From Pseudomonas sp. CBZ-4 (lineage in GTDB: Bacteria > Pseudomonadota > Gammaproteobacteria > Pseudomonadales > Pseudomonadaceae): a stretch of DNA of 64,000 nt. The stretch is taken from positions 1 through 64,000 of the forward strand of contig NZ_ANNV01000067.1 in assembly GCF_000346755.1 (NCBI RefSeq), read 5' to 3'. Position numbers and translations under genes: made by a program. A model generated the notes under the pieces. It was not told where the DNA came from and made no database searches. It saw only the letters and a program-made list of their open reading frames with translations. The first letter of the stretch is position 1, and each line of letters begins with the position of its first letter. Shown one piece after another: positions 34,400 through 44,700 of this stretch.

Positions 34400-35317
34400 A
34401 TGAGCATTGCCGTACCTGCATTGCGCCCCGAAGGCACCATCGGCCTGATTGCCCCTGCTGGCCCGGCCACCCTGGATGTGGAAAAAGCCGGCCAATGGAT
34501 GCGCGCTCGCGGCTACGACCTGCGAATCTTCCCCGGTGTCTACGAGCGCGACGGCTATCTCGCCGGCAGCGATCAAAGCCGTCTAGACGACCTCCACCGT
34601 GCGTTCGCCGACCCCCACATCGACGCCATCTTCTGCCTGCGCGGCGGCTACGGCACACCGCGCCTGCTTGATCGCCTGGATTTCGACCTGCTACGGCACA
34701 ACCCCAAGCCGTTCGTCGGCTATAGCGACATCACTGCCCTGCATCTGGCCATCAGCCGCTATGCGGGTTTTGTGACCTTCCACGGGCCGATGCTCAATGC
34801 CGACCTGTTGGGCGACAAGCAGCCTCCGACCGAGTCTTCTCTGCTCGGCATGCTGCGCGGCGATCTCGGCGCTGGCAGCGTGCTGGCGCATCCACTGGCC
34901 TACCCGTTGACCACAATTGCCCCAGGCATCGCCTGTGGGCGCTTGCTGGGGGGCAACCTGTCGATGATCGCGGCGGTGATGGGCACGCCTTTTGAGATCG
35001 ACGCCGAAGGCATCATCCTGCTGATCGAGGACGTCAACGAGCCGATCTACCGTATCGACCGCCTGCTCACGCACCTGCGACTGGCGGGCAAGCTGGCGCA
35101 GGTTGCCGGTGTGCTGGTGGGGGATGTGGCAGGTGTGGACCCGACGGCGTTGGAGCGCTTGCTCAAGCAGACCTTCGAGCCGCTGTGCATTCCGGTGCTG
35201 GCGGGGTGGCGCAGTGGGCATTGTGATCCGAACCTGACGCTGCCGATGGGCGCGTTGGTGCGGCTGGATGCGGGGGAGCAGCGGTTGGTGTTGGAGCAGG
35301 ATGTGGTCTTTAGATAG
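34400..35317 (+). CDS. ldcA: LD-carboxypeptidase (peptidase S66, LdcA type)
   Basis: A 305-residue serine peptidase that removes the terminal D-Ala from murein tetrapeptides in recycling. Start ATG 34400 follows GGGAGAG by 7 bp; ATG 34394 is too close to it. Motifs: IGLIAPAGPA near the N-terminus, FCLRGGYGTPRLLD, nucleophile Ser in VGYSDITALHLAIS, Glu in GGNLSMIAAVMGTPFEID with IEDVNEPIYRIDR, and the catalytic His in RSGHCDPNLTLPMG. It functionally complements mpl in this window. The exact symbol is by family. Confidence 0.9.
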   Translation: MSIAVPALRPEGTIGLIAPAGPATLDVEKAGQWMRARGYDLRIFPGVYERDGYLAGSDQSRLDDLHRAFADPHIDAIFCLRGGYGTPRLLDRLDFDLLRHNPKPFVGYSDITALHLAISRYAGFVTFHGPMLNADLLGDKQPPTESSLLGMLRGDLGAGSVLAHPLAYPLTTIAPGIACGRLLGGNLSMIAAVMGTPFEIDAEGIILLIEDVNEPIYRIDRLLTHLRLAGKLAQVAGVLVGDVAGVDPTALERLLKQTFEPLCIPVLAGWRSGHCDPNLTLPMGALVRLDAGEQRLVLEQDVVFR

Positions 35318-35337
35318 TTGGTGCTTGTGATGGCGTC

Positions 35338-35419
35338 ATCGCAGGCAAGCCAGCTCCCACATTTAACCGTGTACATCCTTTGGAATGCGGTCGAATGTGG
35401 GAGCTGGCTTGCCTGCGAT
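35338..35419. repeat. Two REP units in reversed order
   Basis: REP units at 35338-35360 (minus) and 35397-35419 (plus), with the CTCCCAC ends facing each other. This is the opposite of the standard REPIN order. It lies between convergent ldcA and the lytic transglycosylase gene. Confidence 0.85.
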
Positions 35420-35442
35420 AGCGGCAGTAGCCATAAGCAGAC

Positions 35443-36768
35443 TTATCGGTTTTGCAAAGACTCCAACAGCTTCACAGTAGGATACCCATCCGCCGGCCAC
35501 CCCAACGACTGCTGCGCCGCCCGAATCGCCTTGCGCGTATTGGCGCCGATAATCCCGTCCGGGTTGCCGGCCTCATAGCCCTTGGCGTTCAGCACGGTCT
35601 GCAAGTCGATGCGCTGGGAACGACTCAGCGGCAGTTCATCCTTCGGCCAATCGCCACGAATCACACCACCGCCACCAAACCGTTCCGACAGCAGGCCGAC
35701 CGCCAGCGCGTAGGACGACGAGTTGTTGTACTTGAGGATCGCGCGGAAGTTATCCAGCACCAGGAACGCTGGCCCACGGTAACCCGCCGGCAGTAGCAGG
35801 GCGGCGGACAACTGGTCGACGTTCGGCGGCATGCTCGCGCCAGGTGGCAACTGGATGCCCAGTTTCAGCCAGTCGGCGACGGTCTTGCGCACACCCCCAT
35901 CGGCCAGGGCGTAATCGAAGTCTGCTGGCAGTCGATTGACCTCAAACCCCCACGGCTGGCCTTTCTGCCAGCCGGAGCTTTGCAGGTAGTGCGCGGTGGA
36001 GGCGAGGGCGTCGGCCGGGCTGTTCCAGATATCGCGGCGACCGTCGCCATCGAAATCCACGGCATGGGTGTTGTAGGTGGTCGGGATGAACTGGGTCTGG
36101 CCCATGGCGCCGGCCCAGGAGCCTTTCATCTGATCGGCCTGGATATCGCCGTGCTGGATGATTTGCAGCGCCGCCAGCAGTTGCGCCTGGGCAAACGCCG
36201 GGCGACGGCCTTCATAGGCCAGGGTCGCCAGGGAACGGATCACCGAGTTGTTACCCTGGAACTGGCCGAAGTTGCTTTCCATGCCCCATACCGAGACCAG
36301 GGCCTGGCGATCCACGCCATAGCGCTCTTCGATGCGTTGCAGGATGTCGGCGTACTTGATCAGCAGTGCCTGGCCATTGCGCACACGCAGCGGCGACAGG
36401 GCGCCGTTGAGGTATTCCCACACCGGCCGGGAAAATTCCGGCTGGCTGCGGTCGGCGCGGATGACGGCCATGTCTGGCGTGACGTTGGCAAAGGCATTGT
36501 CAAAGACGGCAGGCGTGATCCCGGCTTTCAGGGCTTGCTCGCGAAACCCGGCCTGCCATTCGGCGAAGGTCTGGGTCGGCTGGATATCCAGGTTGTCCAC
36601 GGCCAGGGGCGCCACGACAGCGGGGGCCACGACTGGAGCAGTCTGGAGTTTCGGCAGGGGTTGAGCGTCGGCGGCGGTCGGTTTCTCCGCACAGGCGACG
36701 AGCAGAATGAGGCTGGAGGCAGCGATCAATTGGCGAAGGTGCCAACGACGGGAGAGACAAGAGGGCAT
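35443..36768 (-). CDS. Lytic murein transglycosylase (MltB family) with peptidoglycan-binding domain
   Basis: A 441-residue lipoprotein: signal IAASSLILLVACAEK with lipobox LVAC, a Pro/Ala-rich linker, a family 3 lytic transglycosylase domain, and a C-terminal PGB_1 peptidoglycan-binding domain (about 380-440) ending NPDGIIGANTRKAIRAAQ. Catalytic Glu is in VSVWGMESNFGQFQGNN. SWAGAMGQTQFIPTTYNTHA and GDGRRDIWNSPADALAST are family hallmarks. It is a second MltB-like enzyme besides the one at 28.9 kb. It follows arfA on the same strand after 61 bp. Confidence 0.94.
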   Translation of the reverse strand: MPSCLSRRWHLRQLIAASSLILLVACAEKPTAADAQPLPKLQTAPVVAPAVVAPLAVDNLDIQPTQTFAEWQAGFREQALKAGITPAVFDNAFANVTPDMAVIRADRSQPEFSRPVWEYLNGALSPLRVRNGQALLIKYADILQRIEERYGVDRQALVSVWGMESNFGQFQGNNSVIRSLATLAYEGRRPAFAQAQLLAALQIIQHGDIQADQMKGSWAGAMGQTQFIPTTYNTHAVDFDGDGRRDIWNSPADALASTAHYLQSSGWQKGQPWGFEVNRLPADFDYALADGGVRKTVADWLKLGIQLPPGASMPPNVDQLSAALLLPAGYRGPAFLVLDNFRAILKYNNSSSYALAVGLLSERFGGGGVIRGDWPKDELPLSRSQRIDLQTVLNAKGYEAGNPDGIIGANTRKAIRAAQQSLGWPADGYPTVKLLESLQNR

Positions 36769-36829
36769 GCACAGGTCCAGGGATTACAAATCAGGTGCAG
36801 ACCTTATCATGCCAAAGGGGCGCTTGCCT

Positions 36830-36994
36830 TCAGGCAGCCAGAAAGTAAGAAGCCTCCCAGCTATTAGACTGGAAGGCTTCGCGGCGGTAGCTGCCTTTGC
36901 CCTTGCCGGCGCGTTCCTGACGGCTGCGGAACAGTGGCTGGGCGATGATGGACTTGGCCTTGTTGGGGCCATGCTTGGATGGCTTTTTGCTCAT
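36830..36994 (-). CDS. arfA: Alternative ribosome-rescue factor A (ArfA), non-stop type gene
   Basis: A 54-residue ORF found by translating the strand directly. It starts MSKKPSKHGPNKAKS; residues 18-38 contain PLFRSRQERAGKGKGSYRR, the ArfA core that binds the mRNA channel and recruits RF2, followed later by NSWEAS (compare NWEAS in E. coli). ArfA rescues ribosomes stalled on non-stop mRNA when tmRNA fails. In E. coli the message is itself cut at an internal hairpin, so tmRNA keeps the product low. Here an internal hairpin covers codons 39-49, right after the core. The encoded tail reads SYFLAA, ending like an SsrA tag. The ribosome site upstream is a weak GAGAG. Confidence 0.9.
   Translation of the reverse strand: MSKKPSKHGPNKAKSIIAQPLFRSRQERAGKGKGSYRREAFQSNSWEASYFLAA
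36849..36880 (-). promoter_or_regulatory. Hairpin inside arfA (non-stop / RNase III type control element)
   Basis: On the minus-strand mRNA, arms GAAGCCTTCCAG and CTGGGAGGCTTC form 12 pairs (one G-U) with an 8-nt loop, inside the last third of the arfA frame. The sequence after it (TTACTTTCTGG) is a partial T-tract, so it could act either as a terminator or as an RNase III site. Both would give a message lacking the stop codon. Confidence 0.8.
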
Positions 36995-37097
36995 GGTGGG
37001 TACTCTCTGGGTGGGTTGGAACGGGGCAAATCATCTGCCGAAGTTTGGCCGCTGTAAAGGCTGGCACCTCTCAGAAATTGTAAATGCGATCAAAAAT

Positions 37098-37184
37098 GTG
37101 GGAGCTGGCTTGCCTGCGGTAGCGGTGGGTCAGCTGGCATCTCTGCCACTGATACACCGCTATCGCAGGCAAGCCAGCTCCCAC
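37098..37184. repeat. REPIN between arfA and holA
   Basis: Inverted REP units 37098-37120 and 37162-37184 with inner AGCGGTG / CACCGCTAT arms. It lies behind holA and ahead of arfA, both on the minus strand. Confidence 0.9.
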
Positions 37185-37209
37185 AGGGAAGTGCAGTGTC
37201 TGGAGGGGT

Positions 37210-38247
37210 TTATTCGGCAGGCAGTGTCAGGCGCTGGCCGGCCATCAACAGCGACAGGCGGCTCAAACTCATCCACGGCGAGCCCGCGGCCTGGCCCTTG
37301 ATCTGCGCATCGATGCGCTGAGCTTCCAGCAACAGCTGCGCCCAGCGTTGCGCCGAGTGCCGTTGCAGGGCTTTGCTCATCAGGGGTTTGCGCTTGTCCC
37401 ACACCGGTGGCCGGGCCTGGCTGAAGCATTTGTCCAATGGCGTGCCCTGGCTGTATTGCAGGGCAATATTGGCCAGCACCCGCAGCTCACGGGCCAGGGC
37501 CCAGAGAATCACCGGTGGCTCCACGCCTTCGCCGCGCAGGCCTTCGAGCATGCGCAAGGCGTGGGCGGGTTCGCCGTTGAGAATGGCATCCACCAGCCCG
37601 AACACGTCAAACCGCGCACTGTCAGCCACCGCACCTTGCACGGTTTCGACGGTGATCTGCCCGTCCTCGGCCATCAGCTTGAGCTTTTCGATCTCTTGGG
37701 CGGCGGCCAGCAAGTTGCCTTCTACCCGCGCGGCGATCAGTTCCACAGCATCTTGCGTCGCCGACAGCCCTGACTGGGACAGGCGCTGACGAATCCATTG
37801 CGGCAACTGATTGCTGTCCACCGGCCAGATCTGGATGAACTGGGTCTGCGCACCCTCCACCAACGCCTTGCCCCACTTGGTTTTCTGCGCACTGCCGTCG
37901 AGCTTGGGCAGGCTGATCAACAGCACCGTGTCTTCGGCCGGGCGTGAGCAGTATTCCATCAGGGCTGCAGCGCCCTTGTCACCGGGCTTGCCGGACGGCA
38001 GGCGCAGTTCCAGCAGGCGTTTTTCGGCGAACAGCGACATGCTCGCCCCAGCTTGCAGCAGCGTGCCCCAGTCGAAACTGGCGTCGGCGCTGAACACTTG
38101 GCGTTCATCGAAACCTTGCTGGCGTGCGGCGGTGCGGATGGCGTCGGCGGCTTCCTGGCACAGCAGCGGGTCATCACCACTGACGATATAGACAGCTGCA
38201 AGGCCACCTTGCAGGTGTTTGGCGAGTTGGGCGGGGGCGAGTTTCAT
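37210..38247 (-). CDS. holA: DNA polymerase III subunit delta
   Basis: A 345-residue clamp-loader subunit that opens the beta sliding clamp. The N-terminal MKLAPAQLAKHLQGGLAAVY and VSGDDPLLCQEAADAIR, LLELRLPSGKPGDKGAAAL, and the central ARVEGNLLAAAQEIEKLKLM match the HolA family; the last third is the collar domain. It follows lptE after 39 bp in the leuS-lptE-holA unit, the same order as E. coli. Confidence 0.95.
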   Translation of the reverse strand: MKLAPAQLAKHLQGGLAAVYIVSGDDPLLCQEAADAIRTAARQQGFDERQVFSADASFDWGTLLQAGASMSLFAEKRLLELRLPSGKPGDKGAAALMEYCSRPAEDTVLLISLPKLDGSAQKTKWGKALVEGAQTQFIQIWPVDSNQLPQWIRQRLSQSGLSATQDAVELIAARVEGNLLAAAQEIEKLKLMAEDGQITVETVQGAVADSARFDVFGLVDAILNGEPAHALRMLEGLRGEGVEPPVILWALARELRVLANIALQYSQGTPLDKCFSQARPPVWDKRKPLMSKALQRHSAQRWAQLLLEAQRIDAQIKGQAAGSPWMSLSRLSLLMAGQRLTLPAE

Positions 38248-38258
38248 AGGCGGGGCGA

Positions 38259-38281
38259 ACGGGGCGCCTGGGGCGCCCCGT
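38259..38281 (-). other. GC-rich perfect hairpin between lptE and holA
   Basis: Arms ACGGGGCGCC and GGCGCCCCGT form a perfect 10-bp stem with a 3-nt loop, just after the lptE stop and before the holA Shine-Dalgarno. No T-run, so it is more likely an RNA-processing or attenuating stem than a terminator. Confidence 0.55.
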
Positions 38282-38286
38282 CTGGC

Positions 38287-38892
38287 TTACTCGACAGGGA
38301 CTTCAACAGGCGATTGTTTCGGCGTGTTGTCTTCGTACTCTTGCGCGGCTTTCAGGGCGTCGGCGTCAGCCTTGGCCTTGTTGTCGGCGGCTTGCTGCAA
38401 GGTTGCGAGTTTTTCCGGTGTGAGCATCTGCAGGCGCAACATCACGCGCTGTACCAGTTCGCGACGGATTTCCTTGCGTACCTGGATGGTCTCGGAGTCT
38501 GAGCCGACCAGGTTGTTGCCATCGTGGCTGACGATTTTCTGCACGACGATCTTGTCACCCATCAGCGGCAGCTGATCACGGCCACGGACTTCGAAGGTCA
38601 GCTCGGTGGCCAGTTCAATGTCCGATGCGCGGCCAGCACTGGCGTAGCTCAGGTTGCGCTGGGTATCTTTCTCGTTGGCCAGGAACAGCTTGTAGGTCGC
38701 GCCGGTGTAGACGTGCACGCCGCTGCTTTCCAGAACCTGGCGCAGCTGGGTCACGGTATCGCCGTAGGCGTCGCGTGCGCTGACATCCAGTTCCTTGATC
38801 GTCAGGTCATTGGTGCCGGTACCGCGCAGCTGGAAGCCGCAAGCGCTCAGCAGTACGGCAAGGCCCATCACCAGCAGATTGCGTTTGATCAT
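38287..38892 (-). CDS. lptE: LPS-assembly lipoprotein LptE
   Basis: A 201-residue outer-membrane lipoprotein with lipobox LLSAC (Cys 18), followed by GFQLRGTGTNDLTIKELDVS, the family hallmark. LptE plugs the LptD barrel and helps place lipopolysaccharide in the outer leaflet. The C-terminal 60 residues form an Ala/Lys/Asp-rich helix longer than in E. coli, a Pseudomonas feature. It is co-directional with leuS and holA. Confidence 0.95.
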   Translation of the reverse strand: MIKRNLLVMGLAVLLSACGFQLRGTGTNDLTIKELDVSARDAYGDTVTQLRQVLESSGVHVYTGATYKLFLANEKDTQRNLSYASAGRASDIELATELTFEVRGRDQLPLMGDKIVVQKIVSHDGNNLVGSDSETIQVRKEIRRELVQRVMLRLQMLTPEKLATLQQAADNKAKADADALKAAQEYEDNTPKQSPVEVPVE

Positions 38893-38948
38893 TGTGTTGC
38901 TCCCCTTGAAACCAGGTGGGCCTTATCGAGGCCCTGAAGGTTTTGTTC

Positions 38949-38972
38949 GGCGCGGGGTTCGAACCCCGCGCC
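38949..38972. other. 24-bp perfect palindrome between leuS and lptE
   Basis: GGCGCGGGGTTC followed immediately by its exact reverse complement, starting 9 bp after the leuS stop codon. In RNA it can form a tall GC stem. No T-run follows on the minus strand, so it is probably a processing or weak termination site in the leuS-lptE-holA message. Confidence 0.7.
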
Positions 38973-38981
38973 CGATCCGAT

Positions 38982-41834
<2,853 letters not shown>

Positions 41835-41850
41835 TCAATGAGGTGAGGGG

Positions 41851-42168
41851 ATGGCTGAATCGCAGCGAACTTTAACGAAACCGCAGTTGTACGAAGGACT
41901 GATCGACCGTTTGGGTCGTGCATTGGATGCAGCAAAAACAGCGGGCCGATTGTGTGATGAGCGGCCTGAGGAGCTGGAGTTGCGTGGCTTGAGCCAGGCA
42001 GAGCTTGAACTGATCAAGGTTTTCCTGGAGTCCAATCACCACCGCGCATCGTTTGGGCAGGCCTCCCCGCTCGCCCAAGAGTCTTTGCGCTCGGCCAAGG
42101 TGGTTTGGCTGAAAGACTTGCCTGCCGCTCGCGGCCCGGAAAAGCTTCGGGCCGTACGGTGCAAGTGA
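41851..42168 (+). CDS. Conserved-looking small hypothetical protein, 105 aa
   Basis: A 105-residue protein starting MAESQRTLTKPQLYEGLIDR. It is mostly charged helix in the first 65 residues (RLGRALDAAKTAGRLCDERP, GLSQAELELIKVFLESNHH), then a short basic tail. No signal peptide, membrane segment or known domain. The preceding GAGGTGAGGGG gives a good Shine-Dalgarno. It lies between leuS and the YdcF gene, divergent from leuS. Function unknown; length and codon use look like a real gene. Confidence 0.7.
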   Translation: MAESQRTLTKPQLYEGLIDRLGRALDAAKTAGRLCDERPEELELRGLSQAELELIKVFLESNHHRASFGQASPLAQESLRSAKVVWLKDLPAARGPEKLRAVRCK

Positions 42169-42264
42169 TGCACAGCGTTATCTGTAAACCTTCTTAATTG
42201 TGCTGGTAAAGATTGTCGCTAAATCCCGTTGCATCTAGGCTTCGGGCATCTTTGGAGATGCCCG

Positions 42265-43026
42265 ATGCCTTTTCGTTATTTCATCAAGCAACTGTTATTG
42301 CCCCCCGGTCTTTTCTTGCTGCTGCTGGCGCTTGCCTGGTGGTTGCGTCGCAGCCGCCCGCGGCTGGCCGGGTGCTGCTTTGCGCTGGGGCTGGGCGGCA
42401 TGTGGTTGATGAGTTTGCCGGTGATGGTGGAGTGGGGCGCTCACACCCTTGAGACTGAGCCGCCGTTGGTGCGGGAAGAGTGGGCAACCCTGGCGCAACG
42501 CGCCGACGCCATTGTGGTGCTGGGTTCGGGGCGTGAGCGCGGCGATCCGGCGTGGGGCGCCGATCAGCCCACCGGCATCGGGCTTGAACGTGAGCGTTAT
42601 GCGGCACGCCTCGCCAAGGCATCGGGGTTGCCGGTGTTGACCAGCGGAGGGTTGCACTATGGCACGCCACCCAGCGAGGGCGAGTTGATGGCGGTGTCGA
42701 TGAAGGATGACTTTGGCGTTACGGTGCGCTGGAAGGAAGAGCGCAGCCGGACCACTTGGGAAAATGCGCAGATGAGTGCTGAGATTTTGCTGCCCGAAGG
42801 TATCAAGCGCGTGGTGGTGGTTACCCAGGCCTGGCACATGCCGCGTTCGGTGTGGAGCTTTGAGCAGGCCGGCTTCACGGTGGTGCCAGGGCCGGTCGGT
42901 TTCCTTGGTGTGGACAATGCCCGGCCGTTGGGCGGCTGGATGCCGGAATTCAAGTCGATCTGGCAAAGCGGGCAGTTGATCAATGAGGCGGTGGGGCAGA
43001 TAGGTTACCGATTGTTCTACCGATAA
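42265..43026 (+). CDS. YdcF/ElyC family (DUF218) membrane protein
   Basis: A 253-residue protein with two N-terminal membrane helices (LPPGLFLLLLALAWWL and GCCFALGLGGMWLMSLPV) and a periplasmic-looking DUF218 domain: ADAIVVLGSGRERGD, RYAARLAKASGLPVLTSGG, then RTTWENAQMSAEILLPEGIK and VVVTQAWHMPRSVWSFEQAG. ElyC in E. coli affects undecaprenyl-carrier metabolism and envelope integrity; SanA-like members affect vancomycin resistance. Start ATG 42265 follows GGAG by 8 bp; an upstream TTG frame is not supported. Confidence 0.88.
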   Translation: MPFRYFIKQLLLPPGLFLLLLALAWWLRRSRPRLAGCCFALGLGGMWLMSLPVMVEWGAHTLETEPPLVREEWATLAQRADAIVVLGSGRERGDPAWGADQPTGIGLERERYAARLAKASGLPVLTSGGLHYGTPPSEGELMAVSMKDDFGVTVRWKEERSRTTWENAQMSAEILLPEGIKRVVVVTQAWHMPRSVWSFEQAGFTVVPGPVGFLGVDNARPLGGWMPEFKSIWQSGQLINEAVGQIGYRLFYR

Positions 43027-43048
43027 CCCGCAGCACAGCAGATCAAAT

Positions 43049-43133
43049 GTGGGAGCTGGCTTGCCTGCGATGGCATCACCTCAGTACAACTGGTACACCG
43101 AGGTGTCTGCATCGCAGGCAAGCCAGCTCCCAC
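43049..43133. repeat. REPIN after the YdcF gene, ACCTCGGT subtype
   Basis: Inverted REP units 43049-43071 and 43111-43133 with a partly decayed inner ATCACCTCAGT / ACCGAGGTG arm pair. A further partial fragment (GAGTTCCCACATGG) follows. It lies between convergent genes, so it may terminate both. Confidence 0.9.
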
Positions 43134-43168
43134 ACAAGCGAGTTCCCACATGGGTTTTGTGGTGTCCC

Positions 43169-44692
43169 TTAGACCGTCTTGGCCATTCGACCGGCCAGCA
43201 GCGCCCAGCCAAACAGCAGCACACACACAATAATCAACGGCCATGACCGCCATTGCAGGTACGGGGTGAGGTTGTGCATCGGCACCACTTCGCCATACAG
43301 AATCCCGCGCTCGAACTGCGGGATCTGCGCCGTGATCTGCCCGTACGGGTTGATCAGGCCAGTCACGCCGTTGTTGGTGGCGCGGATCATCCAGCGGCCG
43401 GCTTCCAGGGCACGCATCTGCGCCATTTGCAGGTGCTGCAAGGGGCCGATGGAGGTGCCGAACCAGGTGTCGTTGCTGATGGTCAGCAACAAGTCGCTGC
43501 GGGCGGAAAGGCCAGCGGCGAACTCCGGGTACACCACTTCGTAGCAAATGAACGGCGCAATCTGATAGCCCTTGGCCTGCAACATCGGCTGGTCTTCCGG
43601 GCCGCGGGCGAAGTCCGACATCGGCAGGTCGAAGAAGGCAATCAGCCCGCGCAGCATGTCCTGCAACGGCACGTACTCGCCAAACGGCACCAGTTTCTGC
43701 TTGAGGTAAGTGCCTTCGCCTTCGCCGACCACGGTGATGCCGTTGAAGTAACGCTTCTGGTGATGCACTTCCTGGCGGATCGGCACGCCGGTGATCAGCG
43801 CGCTGTGCCGGTCGGCGGCGAACTTGCCCATCATCCCCAGGTAGCCTTCAACCGACTCCTTGAGTACTGGCACGGCGGTTTCCGGCCAGATCAGCAGGTC
43901 CACCGGCTTGGAGGCGAAGCTCATGTCGCGGTATAGCGCCAGCTGCGCATTGAGCTGCTCGGGGTCCCACTTCATGCTTTGTTCGACGTTGCCCTGGATC
44001 GCGGCGACGGTCAGCGGTGCGCCGGACGGCGAGGTCCAGGCGTGATGCTTGAGTGCCAGGCCGATGGCCCATGGCGCCACCAACAACACCAGGCCCGCGC
44101 CGATAAAGGCGTTGCGCTTGCTCGCCAACAGGCGCGGCAGGTTGCACAGAACAGCGGCGGTCAGCGCCAGGGCGAAGGAGATCAGCCACATCCCGCCGAC
44201 TGGCGCGAGGCCAGTCAATGGGCCGTCGAGCTGGCTGTAACCGGAATAAAGCCACGGGAAACCGGTGAGGAACCAGCCGCGAAACGCTTCCTGGCCGACC
44301 CACAAGGCTGCAAAGGTCAGCGCATCGGCCAGCGGCGCTTCATTGCGGCGCAGCCAGCGTGCCCACAACCAGGCGGGCAGGGCGAAGAACAGGGCGATGG
44401 CGGCGGTAAACGCCAGCATCAGCAAGCCCGCCAGCAGCACCGAAGCGCCGCCGAAGTGGTGGATGCTGTAGTAGATCCAGCTGGTACCGGCGCCAAACAG
44501 GCCGAAACCAAAGCACCAGCCACGCCCCAGGGCTTGGCGTGGGCTCAGTTCCCGCAGGCCGATATAGAACAATCCGACGGCGATCAGCGCAAACGGCCAT
44601 AGATCGAACGGCGCCAGCGCCAGGGTGGTGATGGCGCCGGCCACCACGGCCAGCAAATTACCGGGCCAGCCGGGGCGGGTTAGGCGCTGCAT
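43169..44692 (-). CDS. lnt: Apolipoprotein N-acyltransferase
   Basis: A 507-residue inner-membrane enzyme with six to eight helices and a periplasmic nitrilase domain. It adds the third acyl chain to the N-terminal Cys of lipoproteins, so it serves the many lipoproteins encoded in this window. Catalytic residues: Glu in LLIWPETAVPVL, Lys in TYLKQKLVPFGEYVPL, Cys in IAPFICYEVVYPE. The N-terminal LAVVAGAITTLALAPFDLWP is the family start. It follows corC after 8 bp. Confidence 0.97.
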   Translation of the reverse strand: MQRLTRPGWPGNLLAVVAGAITTLALAPFDLWPFALIAVGLFYIGLRELSPRQALGRGWCFGFGLFGAGTSWIYYSIHHFGGASVLLAGLLMLAFTAAIALFFALPAWLWARWLRRNEAPLADALTFAALWVGQEAFRGWFLTGFPWLYSGYSQLDGPLTGLAPVGGMWLISFALALTAAVLCNLPRLLASKRNAFIGAGLVLLVAPWAIGLALKHHAWTSPSGAPLTVAAIQGNVEQSMKWDPEQLNAQLALYRDMSFASKPVDLLIWPETAVPVLKESVEGYLGMMGKFAADRHSALITGVPIRQEVHHQKRYFNGITVVGEGEGTYLKQKLVPFGEYVPLQDMLRGLIAFFDLPMSDFARGPEDQPMLQAKGYQIAPFICYEVVYPEFAAGLSARSDLLLTISNDTWFGTSIGPLQHLQMAQMRALEAGRWMIRATNNGVTGLINPYGQITAQIPQFERGILYGEVVPMHNLTPYLQWRSWPLIIVCVLLFGWALLAGRMAKTV

Positions 44693-44700
44693 GTCATTCC

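Noticed and set aside
38949..38972. tRNA-like T-arm (GGTTCGAACC) suggesting a tRNA remnant
   Set aside because: The pairing is a perfect palindrome, not a 5-bp stem with a 7-nt loop, and no acceptor, D or anticodon arms or CCA end can be formed around it.
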